Shown in pieces: positions 1 to 11,934 of a DNA stretch of 64,000 bases (the stretch's first letter is position 1; each line of letters begins with the position of its first letter). The DNA is taken from the NCBI RefSeq assembly GCF_001659605.2, contig NC_035161.2, forward strand, positions 28,753,691-28,817,690, given 5' to 3'. The translations under genes and the position numbers were made by a program. The DNA comes from Manihot esculenta (lineage: Eukaryota; Streptophyta; Magnoliopsida; Malpighiales; Euphorbiaceae). The notes under the pieces are model-generated. The model ran no database searches. It saw only the letters and a program-made list of their open reading frames with translations, and was not told the DNA's origin.

Positions 1-1900
1 AAAAATTATATTCTTAGAAAAATAAAGTTATTAAACTCCAGCGGTAATAGATAATAAATGTAATTTTTTTAAAAAAATAAAGAAATTAAAATTATTACAA
101 TTTAATAATATAATAAATAATAGTAATTTAAATTTAATTATTTAATTATTTATTATTTATAACAATTGATTTAGAATAAATCATAATTTTACTTTTTATT
201 ATATTTTAATTATTTATATTTATGAAAAGTTTAATAAATAATAATAATTTAAATTTAATAATTTGATTGTTTAATATTTATAACAATTGATTTAGAATAA
301 ATCACAATTTTACTTTTTATTATATTGTAATTATTTATATTTATTAACTTTTCATAATTATTTGAATGGAATAAAATTTTAATTTAATAATATTTTATAC
401 AATTAATTTTATTATTCTTTAATTATTTTATATTTTTATTGCAGTTAATATTTTTTATAATAATTTTAATCAATTATATATATTTATTTTATATAATTAT
501 TCACATCAATTATATTAATTATGATTTTATAAAATTATCAAATAAATAAATGATAATACTGTAAAATAGTAAAAAAAAAAGTATATAATCTTTTATTATA
601 GAATTATTGCTATATGTAAAAATACATTTTTATGTGGTGCTTATTCAATTTTTATAATATATTTTTAATATTTTATTTATTATTAAAATAAAAAATATTA
701 TTTTTTAATAATAAAATTTTTATTATAATATTAATAATATAATATATTAAAAACAATATAATATGAAAAAGTCCTATAATAGTAATAATAAATATGTAAT
801 AAAAATTATATTTATTATATTAGTAAGTAATAAAAAATCAAAAGTTCATACATTTTTAGTGATTAAAAAAATAATAATTATATTTATTATGATAAATATA
901 ATAATAATAATTATATTTATTATATTGAAAAGTAGTGAAAAATCAAAAGTCATATATTAATAGTAATTAAAAATAATAAATTATATTTATTATATATACA
1001 TTAATTATTATTTTATATAGAAATAAAATTAAAAATATATAAAAAATTATAAACATATTTCCATCCCATATCATAAATATATAGGACTAATTGTATTAAT
1101 TGTGAATATAAGTTTAATAGTGACGCTTGTTATATTTTACAATTCAATTATATATATGTACATATAAATAAATTTATTATTTATTAATAATAGAAATATA
1201 ATTAAAAAGACATATTACAAATTTAAATATATCATTTTTCTTTTTTTTATTGATTATTTTAAAGATATTGTTAGTTTTTAATTTTAGATATTTTTAATTA
1301 TAAATTAATATATTATATAAAAAATTATAAAAAATAAAAAAATCACATATTAATAATAGTAAAAAGAAATTTAGAAATCATATATTATATTTATTATGGA
1401 TATATTAATTAGTAACATTATCATATATGAAAATTAAAATTATTTTTTTGAAAAAAAAAATTGAAAATTTTTTTTATAATAATAAACTTAATTGCTAAAT
1501 TAAAAATACTCTTAATTATAATACGCTGTCAATTTTATATTTAATTTGTATTAAGAAGTAAAAATCATTTAACTCAAAAAATAATTTAATAGTGAAATAA
1601 TATAAGTGGATATTTATAAGAAAAAAAGATATAGTTTATTATTTTAATTAATTATATTTTCTTAAGTTATAGTGAATTGAGAAGTAATAAATTCAATCGT
1701 ATTTATCGATTTAAAAACTCAAAATAATGCTATCTTTTTTCATATTATCTATTCTTTTAAAAATTTTAAGATAATATTATTTTTATTTTTATATTTTAAC
1801 TAATTTTTAAATTATTTAATATTAATATAATAATATGCAAAAAGATAATATCTTTTAAAAATATTTTAAATAAATTATCATTAAAATTATTATTATTCTC
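1..1900. other. AT-rich intergenic DNA without a gene
   Basis: Almost pure A/T sequence with no coding-like frame. The only ORF of note (763-960) reads as low-complexity Ile/Lys/Asn and is a by-product of composition. A tandem duplication near the left edge is listed separately. Confidence 0.8.
117..350. repeat. Tandem duplication, two copies, period about 121 bp
   Basis: The block beginning AACAATTGATTTAGAATAAA at 161 recurs at 282, and the flanking AT-rich sequence on both sides also matches. The second copy differs by scattered substitutions. It is non-coding. Confidence 0.75.
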
Positions 1901-2500
1901 GTTGATTTAAATTATAGACGGTAGGAACACTTTAGTTAGATTATTGGGTGTCTCATCTGAATAGTTTCAAAATTGGCTACTTCAGCTAATTAATTATCCA
2001 ACTAATTAAATATCCGATTGGTATTACCATGGTACCGGGCTTAATTAATTATAGTACCTTGGATTGGAATCGGATCGTGAAATACTTGTTTCCTCATCAA
2101 TAAACAATAGCTATTCTTTATGTTTCAATAGCTCTTTTTAGTACGACAGATTCTCTTATATGGTATTATGCACATAATAGTTAATATAATTTACGTTCTA
2201 GTTATAGATTTTTAATGAGTTGTTCAACTAATCAGTTTAGTGGTCTCCACTCATTTTGTGGTATATATAGAGGGATAGAAATAGAGGTCTCTTCAATTCC
2301 ATACAGCCAAATCCTATTGCTATGTCACAATGTGTTTCTGTTAATTTTAGACAGTTACAACAAAGTGATATTTTTACTGATTTTTTTCACTTTTCGTATT
2401 ATAAATTCTCTCGTATTCTCTAGAGTCCTCTCTTGCAAGGGAATATTAGATTCAACTTGCAAAAATATTTTAAAAATATTTTATTTACTATAAAATATTA
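1900..2500. other. Higher-complexity island, possible solo-LTR remnant
   Basis: Base composition is less AT-biased than its surroundings. The island holds a GGTATTACCATGGTACC near-palindrome around 2020-2036 and a TATATATAGAG-type TATA motif near 2264. It resembles a decayed retrotransposon LTR, but I could not define matching ends or a target duplication. The 92-codon ORF at 2215-2493 shows no recognisable domain. Confidence 0.25.
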
Positions 2501-3180
2501 AGACTATGATGATAACCATTTTAAAAATATATTCTCATTTCTATTAAGTTTATTCCATGTCAATTTAATATTTTTATAAATATAATCGCTAAATTTTATT
2601 TTCAAGATTTAGTTTTTGTAGATTAATAGTTATATTAATTAAAAGATTTAATAATAGATTTAATAATTTTATTGTAGTTATATTTTATTGTTAATATAAT
2701 GCAGTATTATTTTGCAGATGAAAAGAATATTAAACGATAAATATTCCATGTAGACAGTATTATGATCTTCATATTATAATTAATACTAAAACATTTGGAA
2801 TATAAAAATACAAATTAAATATTAATAAAAAGTTAGATTTTTATAGTAAGCATCGCATAACAATGATATGACACATTATAATAATAAAAAAAAGAAAATA
2901 CGATAGAATCAATAAATAAATATTATCGAATCTCATAATACTTTGAAAATCAAAGTAGCTTGCTTTTATTATTATTACATAGCACGCAGCTTTTGTTAGT
3001 TTTTCCACTAATTCCATTCAACGACTATTTTTATAATAATAATAATTGTTTGGATTTTGATATTTAATTTTTTTAAAAAAAATTCATTTAAATTTTTATA
3101 ATACAAATTGTAATTGTAACCTCTTGAATCATATTATATTATTAAATTTAAATATATTAATAAAAAGAAAACTATTGATT
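2500..3180. other. AT-rich intergenic DNA, nothing seen
   Basis: No gene, RNA or clear repeat is supported here. Confidence 0.7.
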
Positions 3181-3189
3181 ATTAATTGT

Positions 3190-3560
3190 AGTTGGAAGAA
3201 AATATACATGTGAAGCGGCACCCTGATTTAAGCACGTGGGTTAAAGGAGTTTTCATTCTTTCAAAGAAAAATTAAAAGACAGAAAGCAGAAGCGACTTTG
3301 TTTGTCGTTTAGTAAGAAATGAGATAGAGAATGCAGGTGCACAGCACGTGTTGAGTGCTGACCAAGAAAATTCTTTGGTCAAAGTAATTTGACCCTTTTT
3401 TCAAACTTTTCTGTTTTATTTTTTTTATTTTTTATCCTTTTTCTTTAAAACCTTTTTCTCTGTATAAAATAAATTTTTAAAAAAAAAAGTCTACTCTTGC
3501 AGCTTCCTTTGATCATCTAAGAATAGAATAGAATAGAAGTTTCTATATCTTTATTTCTAC
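3190..3560. promoter_or_regulatory. Promoter-like island with two CACGTG G-boxes, no gene attached
   Basis: Two CACGTG cores (about 3232-3238 and 3345-3352) and W-box type TTTGACC/GGTCAAAG motifs lie in a short less AT-rich patch. A small near-perfect inverted repeat GACCAAGAAAATTCTTTGGTC-like (arms GACCAA/TTGGTC) sits near 3361-3381. No ORF follows on either strand, so this may be an orphaned regulatory fragment or chance. Confidence 0.2.
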
Positions 3561-4280
3561 AAACAAAATGGATTTTGAAATTTTTTAATTATATGTATTT
3601 TAAATATTACAAAATATAGTGAAAAATTTATTAAAAATAATAATTTTAAAATAATAAAAAATAAATAAAAATTATGAAAAAAAAAAGAATAAACAATAAT
3701 ATTAACTCGATTACATAACTTAACACACTAACGAGCTTTAAATATACAAAAGTATGTGTTATAAAAGGAAACAGGGTTTAAGGAAACAAAATAACAGTAT
3801 GACACTGTCATGAGATAAAATCAAAAGGAGGCATACAGAGACGGATGTAAGAGAGGCTAGCAAAGGCCACCACCCGGTTGAAATTTTAATTTTTAAGTGA
3901 GATTAAATTGAGTATAAATTTATTTTTAATATATATTTAACTCCTATATTTCTAATAAAAATTTAGAAGGTTAATTCTATTTATTAAATATATATACTTA
4001 TAATTGAACGAGCATTCAATGAGCAAAGGCATGTGCGGCATTGGTTGGATGTTAGAATCTCACTCTAATAACGTTAGTCAATTTTTTAAGATTAGAAAAT
4101 ATTACTTTTTAATCCTTAAATTATAACATAATTAATAAGTTTATCATTTTAGTTTTTGAATTCAACATTTTCATCTCTAAAATTTAATTTTATTATAATT
4201 TTGAAGTGTTTTTGCAAAAAATTTATATTAAGTACATAATTTATACTCGGTATAATTTAAAAAATATCCTTATCAATAAT
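3560..4280. other. AT-rich intergenic DNA, nothing seen
   Basis: No coding frame or RNA gene is supported. The sequence is AT-rich with minor unique patches near 3780-3880. Confidence 0.65.
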
Positions 4281-4660
4281 AAAATGAAAAAATTATTATT
4301 TAGCCCCATAATATGTATAAACTCGTTAATTAATTTTTTAATTTTGAAAAATATATTAAAACGACTCTAACGATTTAAAAAATCTACTAATTAATTTTTC
4401 AAATAATTTTATCGCTGAGCATTTTACTATTTAGTTACTACAATTTTGAAAATTTTATTAAATAATCTCTCAAATTATTAAAAAATTTATTAATTAATCA
4501 TTCGTATTAGAGTATTGTAAATTTTTTTATAATATTTAGCAACTACAATTAACGTAAAAACTAATTAGTAAATTTTTTAAAATATTAAAAATATTTTAAT
4601 ATATTTTTTCAAAACCAATGAATCAACTAGTAAATTTTTTTATACCATAAAATCTAAATA
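4280..4660. mobile_element. MITE-like inverted-repeat element
   Basis: The left part (TTTTTAATTTTGAAAAATAT followed by TATTAAAA) recurs in inverted orientation at the right end near 4590-4630, and both ends carry CTAATTAATTTTT/ATTTACTAATTAG-like stretches. The same family occurs again at 58320-58540, supporting a dispersed foldback element. Exact ends and target duplication are not resolved. Confidence 0.5.
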
Positions 4661-4839
4661 GTAACTTTTCCTAATAAAAATTTCTTCTACCCTTATGATT
4701 TTCAACGTTCTTTCATATACTTTCCACCTCTCTTTATTATTCATGTCTAACCCATACTCAAAATTATAAAATTTATATGTTAAAAAATTATTTTTTAGTA
4801 ATTGAGAAGGAGATGGAGAATCGGCCGATGACACGAGTG

Positions 4840-5140
4840 ATCGACAATACAAGAAGCAAGTGCCGCGAGTGGTTGGAGACGTAAATAGTGAGCAGCGAGT
4901 GATGGAGCGAATGGAGATGAGCGCATTGAGTGACACAATTGGTTGGATACGCAAGCAACAAGTAACATGAGTTGTTAGAGACACGATCAACGAGTGATGC
5001 GAGTGGCTGAAAATACGAATAATGAGCGACACTAGTTGTTGGAGATACGATGAGTGAGTGATGTAAGTTGCCAAAGATGTAAGGAGTGAGTGACGTGAAT
5101 GGGAGGCATATCGAATAGCAAGCAACAAAAACAATCGGCG
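4840..5140. repeat. Degenerate minisatellite, unit about 32-33 bp
   Basis: The phrase GAGTTGTTGGAGATACGA and its variants recur at roughly 4942, 4975, 5006, 5038 and 5069, linked by GAGTGATG/GAGCGACA variants. The block is much less AT-rich than its flanks. The 164-codon minus-strand ORF across it (4640-5134) is only the translation of this repeat and shows about 11-residue periodicity, so I do not call it a gene. Confidence 0.6.
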
Positions 5141-5169
5141 ACTCGAGCAGCAGGCAACTAGAGTGCGAA

Positions 5170-8100
5170 CAACGAACAGTGATTGACAGCTAGTGATATT
5201 ACAAAAACAACTTCTATTAAATTTTAATTTTTTATTTTAATAATTTAAGTTTTGTATATTTTAATATTTATTATATTTATTGAGTTTAAATCTTTAACTT
5301 TATTTTATTTACTTTTAGTGATTGAATTTAATATTTTCTTTATTATATTTTGATAAAATTAAATCTTAAAAATTAAAACGTTAAATTTAAAAAATAAAGA
5401 AAAAACCTATTAATTATGTTATATTTCAATAACATAAAAATATTTTTTTATTATTTATTTATAGATATTGATTTTAAAATTTTAAATATGATACTTTAAT
5501 TTATAAATTAATTTTTTTGATTTAATTTTTTAGGGAGAAATTTATAATTAACAGGAATTAAACTTTAAAAATTAAAGTGTTAAATTCTTAAAAGAGGATA
5601 ATTTAATTTTTTTTTATAATTAATGATATTTTTGATAATAAAATTTTAATTTTAATAGAAATAAATTTTAAAAATTAAAATATTAAATTTTAAAAATAAA
5701 AAAATAAATCCATTAATTATACTATATTTAAAAAAAAAAAATTTACCTTTGAAATTATTATCTCATAACTTCCTTGTCTTCTAAGATCATTGCAGATTAC
5801 ATTGGATGCACGGTTTTCATTCTAGTTGGATCAAATAGATCCAACGGCTACTTTTAATGTTCAAATACTGAAATGCATGAAATTACAATCGGAGATACTA
5901 ACCATGTCGACATAGTTGCAAAAGCGTAGAAAATAAAGAGCAATCATGGGAATAAAAATTAAATACAATTTATCATAAAATATAATATTAAAATAAGGCC
6001 GCAAATTTGCAAATAGGGCAGTGATTGGGCACAAGTTGCCTATACCCACCAATCAATTCCCCCACCAAACTTTTCTCACACTTGACATTATTTTATTTTA
6101 TTACTGCTTTGCAGCTTTGTCTTAATTCCTTGAAGATTTCTAGCCCTATCTTTGGAGTTCTGGAATAATTTTTATTTTTATTTTTTGATATTTTCTTTTA
6201 AATGTAGAGAAAAAAATAATGAAAATTACAAAATTATCTATAAGGTTGTTTCTTTTTTAAAATATATAGAGAAAATATAAATTAATCATACTTTTCTTTA
6301 AATCTTTTATTTTCATTAGTAACTCATTTATTTCTCTTTATTCAAATAACTATAAAGTAAAATAACAGAAGAAAAATATCAAATCTTTCCAAATATGATA
6401 TTAATATCATCTAAGCCCATTCTTCACATTTTATTTGGAATAGAATACAATACATTTCAAAATTTTGGCCTCTTATTTATCGTAAATAAGAAAAAAAAAT
6501 TAAAAATTATTACAAAATCATATAATTTTTCAATTTTTTAAATAATTTTTCTTAAAAATAATTGAATTTTTTTAATTTTAAATAAAATAATAATTAAAAA
6601 ATAAAAATAAAATAAATTATTATGAAAATTTTAATTGCAAATAAAAGAAAATGATTTTAGAATCTATAATATATGTACATGTGGCAAATATTAATTAATG
6701 AGAAAGACAATTTCCGTTTTATCTATAAAATCTGTTAAATTTCAATTAAATAATGGTTTTTTAAAAAAAAGAAAAGAAAAGAACTTGGAAGTGATTTTCC
6801 TTGCAGGTGAGGAAAGAGGGTAGGTGTGGGTGTGATCCATGCAATTCTCTAATGGGAAATTGACTTTTATTGGAGAACTTATCCACTTTCATTATTATTT
6901 TAACAATGTCCCTGTCCACTACTTCTCTTTCTTTTTTTCATCCTCTCCTTTTCCGATTATTTCTCCGAGTTTTTTTTTCTTTAAATAATATTTTTTATAA
7001 TAAAAAAACTTTTTTTAACGAAAAATAATCAAATTATAACATAATTAGCATGAGTAAAAACAATTACTAATTACGTTCACATATAGTTTCATTATTTAAT
7101 TAAGCATTTGATGTCCTTATTTTGTTTTGTTCATATTAGGGATATCTATTCTAATAGCTCCATTGACTAACTCCTGCAATAATTTAACTAAAATTTCTAA
7201 TATAATTATTCATGTTCTTTGTATTTTCTGAAAAAGTTTATGCAAAATAATAGGATTGTTTGATTTAATTTATAAATATGAGCACCATGACAGTGCCTAG
7301 TAATCAATTTAGCAGCCAGAAATTTAGCTTTATTCTTTCAATCAAACACCTAATAAAAATTATATATAAATAAAACAAAATTAATTAGAAAAAAAATATA
7401 TAATAAATTTGGCTGCATAGTGATTTTGTCGACTTAGGATAAATTAAGCTTCGTCGCCTAATTCCAGTATTTTTTTATCAACTGTTCATTTGTCCGCTTT
7501 AACATTTACAATATTATTGATGGTGATTTACACGACAATGATTAATTTATAAATTAATTTTTTTACTAATTAATTATTTGATGTACATACTTTATAATAT
7601 TTTGATCTTAAAAAAAATCATTTTGCTGTAAAAAGAAAATCTATTAGTTTGCTATAATCATAATCATGTCGGCCAGATTACGAAAGATAGTGAAAAATAT
7701 TTTTTATAGTTTTTCTTAAAAGATATTTATTACAGTATAAATAATTTGAGAATTCTAAAATATTATTAAATGAGAAATAAAATTTACAGGTGTAAAATTT
7801 ACACCACTCAGATTTATTTAAATATATTTATTAACAGATTTAATCTGTTAAGTAGTGTAATAAGATATTATTTCTATAATTTTTAACAATGAAACATGTT
7901 ATTTATAAAAAAATTAATTTTTTTAAAAAATATAATATTTAATATTTAATATTTAAAAATTATAAAAATGATATTCTAATATTTTAAAATTTATTTCGCC
8001 CTTAATACAAAATTAAAATTAAAATTAAAATTAAACTTATTTAGCTCTTAATTAAAAATAATAAATGTGAACTGATCTCTTCTAAACGGTAAATGGGGGT

Positions 8101-8180
8101 TGTACTTTGGAAAGTGTTCAAAAACTCGGCGATTAAACGCTATGCAGACAAACATAAAAAAGGACAAGCAACAAATTGCT
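5170..8180. other. Intergenic DNA upstream of the ERF gene
   Basis: Mostly AT-rich. Small unique patches (5750-6070, 6790-6960) have no coding-like frame on either strand. No RNA gene recognised. Confidence 0.65.
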
Positions 8181-8193
8181 GGCATAAGAAACG

Positions 8194-8203
8194 ATGACGT
8201 CAT
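8194..8203. promoter_or_regulatory. Palindromic TGACGTCA (TGA/bZIP) element of the ERF promoter
   Basis: ATGACGTCAT lies about 145 bp upstream of the TATA box of the ERF gene. TGACG-type elements are bound by TGA bZIP factors, and such a site is known to matter in promoters of jasmonate/ethylene-responsive ERF genes. Function here is inferred. Confidence 0.5.
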
Positions 8204-8220
8204 TCCTCTCGCAAATTTCA

Positions 8221-8226
8221 CACGTG
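8221..8226. promoter_or_regulatory. CACGTG G-box of the ERF promoter
   Basis: A perfect G-box (ACACGTGA context) lies 18 bp downstream of the TGACGTCA palindrome. G-boxes are targets of bHLH (MYC2-type) and bZIP factors; the close pairing of the two elements suggests hormone or stress control of the downstream ERF gene. Confidence 0.45.
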
Positions 8227-8337
8227 ATTTTAAATCTCAATGTGTAAAGAAACTGCCGAGAAGCCCGAATCGCTGGAAAAAACCCCACCATCCCTAATTC
8301 TTAATAATTAAAAAATAAGTGCATGAACCTCTTTCCC

Positions 8338-8344
8338 TATAAAT
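8338..8344 (+). promoter_or_regulatory. TATA box of the ERF gene
   Basis: TATAAAT lies 138 bp before the chosen ATG. It predicts transcription starting near 8370 and a short unspliced leader. Confidence 0.6.
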
Positions 8345-8481
8345 CCCTCCAAAAAATGCTCTGTCTCAGACCAAAATTTATTTAAAAAAAAAAAAAAAGA
8401 CAGCCTCTACCAACACAGCAGAACACATACCTAAATCGTAGATTGTTCTCTTCTCTGCAATCTTTCTTCAGGTTTCAGCAA

Positions 8482-9351
8482 ATGTACGGACAAAGTGAGA
8501 CCGATTTTGCCCTTCTTGAATCGGTATGCGTGCACTTGCTAGGAGAATCCATGGCGTCTTGCAATAATTCCGCCCCTTCTCTTCTTGCTACTACTCCTGT
8601 TTATTGCAGAAGCTCAAGTTTTGGCAGCTTGTACCCTTGTTTAACGGAAAATTGGGGCGATTTGCCACTCAAAGTCGATGATTCTGAAGATATGGTGCTT
8701 TACGGCGTCCTTCGCGACGCTCTCACTGTTGGTTGGGTCCCTTCCCTTAAGACTGAGTCGCAACCTGATTTTCCTCCGGTGAAATTGGAACCTCAGGAGA
8801 ATTTGGCGGTGTTGCAGGAGAGTGTTGCTGCTCCGGAAACCACTGTACTGCCTCCGGAGAGGATTATATCTGAAGGTTCTGCTGCTGTGACTACTCCCGC
8901 AGCGGCCCCGGCAAAGGGGAAGCACTACAGGGGAGTGAGACAGCGGCCATGGGGAAAGTTTGCAGCTGAGATTCGAGACCCGGCGAAAAATGGAGCTCGG
9001 GTTTGGTTAGGGACATTCGAGACAGCGGAGGATGCGGCTTTGGCATATGATCGCGCCGCTTATAGAATGCGTGGCTCTAGGGCGTTGTTGAATTTCCCGT
9101 TGAGGGTTAATTCCGGGGAGCCGGACCCAGTGAGAGTGACTTCGAAGAGGTCATCGCCGGAGCCATCTTCCTCGACATCATCGGGATTGGAGAGTGGATC
9201 GCCGAAGAGGAGAAAGAAGGTTGTCAGCTCCGCCGCGACGAAGGCTTCAACTCCTACAGTAGTGGCAGAAGCTGGATTGAAAATGGAAAATGTAGGTGCA
9301 CACCAGGAGGCAGAAGGTAAACGTGGCGTGCAGCTATTGGCTAGCCAATAA
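8482..9351 (+). CDS. Ethylene-responsive transcription factor, ERF group IX (ERF1/ERF2-like)
   Basis: A 289-residue single-exon nuclear transcription factor that would bind GCC-box promoters in ethylene/jasmonate defence responses. The AP2/ERF domain spans residues about 148-206, with [18 protein letters not shown], then [16 protein letters not shown]; the EIRD form marks ERF rather than DREB type. A basic SPKRRKK stretch after the domain is a likely nuclear localisation signal. The N-terminus [14 protein letters not shown] matches the conserved start of AtERF2-like proteins, so I chose the ATG at 8482 and not the upstream in-frame TTG at 8443. An acidic/hydrophobic [12 protein letters not shown] segment resembles group IX activation regions. 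The TATA box, G-box and TGACGTCA lie just upstream, and the following AT-rich stretch is the 3' UTR. It looks intact. Family assignment is firm; the exact orthologue is not determined. Confidence 0.95.
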   Translation: MYGQSETDFALLESVCVHLLGESMASCNNSAPSLLATTPVYCRSSSFGSLYPCLTENWGDLPLKVDDSEDMVLYGVLRDALTVGWVPSLKTESQPDFPPVKLEPQENLAVLQESVAAPETTVLPPERIISEGSAAVTTPAAAPAKGKHYRGVRQRPWGKFAAEIRDPAKNGARVWLGTFETAEDAALAYDRAAYRMRGSRALLNFPLRVNSGEPDPVRVTSKRSSPEPSSSTSSGLESGSPKRRKKVVSSAATKASTPTVVAEAGLKMENVGAHQEAEGKRGVQLLASQ

Positions 9352-10200
9352 TATTAAAGTGTGAGTGCTCTACGCATCAGCACCAAATGGGGGAAGGTTG
9401 AAAGAATAGGTTGGCGGTGTAAAATGCCGGCGAGCATTCCATAATTTTTGAAATTGTTTCAATAGGATAAAAAAAAAAAATTTAGATACTGAAATTATTT
9501 TCAGGAGTGTGAATTGTTGAAAGTGTTTGTTTTGTAAATATAAAGAGATTTTGTTATTTGATGAAAACTTTTGCTCTTGAATGGGAACATTTTATTTTTT
9601 ATCGGTTTAACTTTCCAAGTGGATGAAATTATTACATCCAATTATAGAGAAAATGAGGCCATGAAGCCCAAGAGAGGAGCGCAAGAATTGCAATATAATT
9701 TTAGCTCATTTTTGTTTTTAAAATAAAAATTAAAAATTGAGATAATAAAATATAAAAATTTTTAGATTTATTTAGATATATTTATTATACTACCGATTTA
9801 AGTTTGTGAATGTACAAATTAATATATTATGTATTTTTTAAAATTTTAATTTAAAATTTTTAATATCAATAAATATTATTTTTAATAAAATTTATATTAA
9901 TTGTAAAACAAAAAATAAAAAGAATATACCTTATTACAACATTTATTTGAAAAAAATATTTTGATTGGACTAAAAAGAAAAAAAAATCGTCAACCTCAAA
10001 TTGTAATTAATATATGATAAACTGTAAAATATGACATATTTCTGTCAACTATTAACTAATTTAATTAAGTTTGTATCTAAATTATATTTTTATTTTGAAA
10101 TTTATTAATTACAAAAGTTTTGTGTTTTGTTTTTATAAATAAATTATTTATAATTATTAGAAATAATTTATAAATACAAAATATTGTAAATAATGATTGT
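9352..10200. other. ERF 3' UTR and AT-rich intergenic DNA
   Basis: The first roughly 200 bp have UTR-like composition, with an AATATAAAG-type polyadenylation region near 9536-9545. The rest is AT-rich with no gene. Confidence 0.6.
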
Positions 10201-10560
10201 TTTAGTTATAATATTCAGTTTATATGACAAATACCTCTTTTCACCGTTCCCAAACAAAGGGTAAGTGTCCAACTCCAATAAACGCCCACAGATCGAGAAG
10301 GACTGTATCAAAACCGCTAACCGGATCGTGTCATCCGTCAAAAGCAAACCGCAAGAAGCACACGTGCGCATGTTGTATTGCCCATACTCATCCGTTTGAC
10401 TTTCAAATTTTGACTCTGACTTTTCTCAATCTTCTTATTCAACATTTCACCATTGATCACTTTTTTTTTCCCGCTTCAGCTCGACGTTTGATTTCATCAA
10501 TTCTCAACCTTTTTATTCTTCTTATTATATTATTATTTTAAAATTTAGTTCACACTTACC
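10200..10560 (+). promoter_or_regulatory. Promoter/leader-like island without a downstream gene
   Basis: This patch is clearly less AT-rich than its flanks. It contains ACACGTGCG (G-box core) near 10360 and two clustered TTGACT/TTTGACTC W-box type motifs around 10396-10420, followed by a C/T-rich leader-like stretch. No coding frame follows before AT-rich DNA. The ORFs here (10168-10371 minus, 10224-10541 plus) have no recognisable domain. Confidence 0.25.
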
Positions 10561-10814
10561 ATGCTCATCAAACTAAATCATTAAATTATTGTTTGAAATA
10601 AAAAAAATTAAAAATTTTAATTAGTCAAATTTTAATTATTAATTTTTTTTTTATTTTAAATGTGAAATTTTATTTTTTTTTAATTTATAAAATATTATTT
10701 AAAAAATAAAATTACATTTGGTTTGCAAGTATTTTATTATAAAATAAATTATGCTACTGAAAGGTAAATGTAAACTTAAAGCTAGCTCGTGCATTTCTTT
10801 TCTTTCCTTTTTCC

Positions 10815-11760
10815 ATTTTTTTTATATACACTGCAAAGATTGCATTTTAGAAGGCCAAGCTGGGCAAGTACAAAGGTAAAGAGGGTTACAACAGAAACTC
10901 AACTCAAAAGATTACTCACAAACAATAATCCACCCATAAACCACAACCCAAATCACTAAAGCGCTTAAGCCCACACTTCAGAATCCACAAAACCACCATA
11001 GCTCTGCAATGGGCCAAGACCTAACAACCACAATTCAGCCCATCGCAGAAACGTTGACATACCGCTCAATAGAACACCACTCATCGCTCACTGTCGGAGT
11101 TGTCAAGCGTGAGTAATAGAACAACACAGCACAACGACGACCAGAAGATAACAGGAGGCACAACAAACAAGTATGCATGCTCGATCAATCAAGAAAATAG
11201 AGTCACTAGGGAGTACAAAAAGTAGTAGCGGTTCAAATTAATCTAGAAATACATTAAGGAAGAATGCTATAAAATTCTCGGTAAGTCATCGGTTCGTGAG
11301 AGTGCAAATCACTTGACGTGGCGGCATAGTCCTGAATTACAATGTCACATTAGTTGAAACCTTTTTGGAGAATCAAATAAGAACCACTAAACCTCTTGAG
11401 ATCCAGAATAACAGCCCTCATAAAGAAACAATAAGAATCTATAAAATAAACATAACAAATAAAATTAAAAGAATCAAACAATTGTTGTCCTACTATGGCA
11501 TGGGAAAATCACAAAAGCTAGATTTGGATAGGGAAAAAATAAAACAAACCTAGGATAAGGAAAGCTAAACAGAAATAAATCGGAGGCAACGAGAATAATA
11601 AAACACGCTCCCCTTCATTCACACGAAGCACCAACGACCGATTCTGCTTCCAAAACCCTTTCCCTTTTCCTTTCTCTTTCTTTCTTTTTTCCTAATCTCA
11701 CCTCTCATGCGGCTTCCTGTTATGCCCATAGCCACATAGTTTAGATTTAACATAAATTCT
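10815..11760 (-). mobile_element. Probable LINE-derived 3' fragment (minus strand)
   Basis: A roughly 0.9 kb block of intermediate base composition has no coding frame. Read on the minus strand it ends with a GCCCAGCTTGGCCTTCT motif and then a short A-run (the T-run at about 10816-10823 on the plus strand), as plant L1-type LINE 3' ends often do. A target-site duplication was not identified. It may instead be another decayed retro-sequence. Confidence 0.4.
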
Positions 11761-11861
11761 TTACACGCACTTAATTTATATACATTTAGTTAATAAACTA
11801 TTACTAATTTAAATTTTAATATAATTTAATTAATATATTATTATTTTATTCACCATATGTC

Positions 11862-11885
11862 TATATATATATATATATATATATA
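11862..11885. repeat. (AT)n microsatellite
   Basis: About 12 uninterrupted AT dinucleotides, 45 bp before the LTR retrotransposon insertion point. Confidence 0.9.
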
Positions 11886-11934
11886 AGTGTGTAAAAAAAT
11901 TTCAATTTAATAATACATGATGTGGCAAAAAATG

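Noticed and set aside
763..960. 65-codon ORF rich in Ile/Lys/Asn
   Set aside because: Composition artefact of AT-rich DNA.
4640..5134. 164-codon minus-strand ORF
   Set aside because: It is the translation of a degenerate minisatellite; the periodicity is in the DNA, and there is no domain or promoter.
8443..8481. Extension of the ERF protein by 13 residues
   Set aside because: The extension begins at TTG, and the family N-terminus starts at the ATG at 8482.
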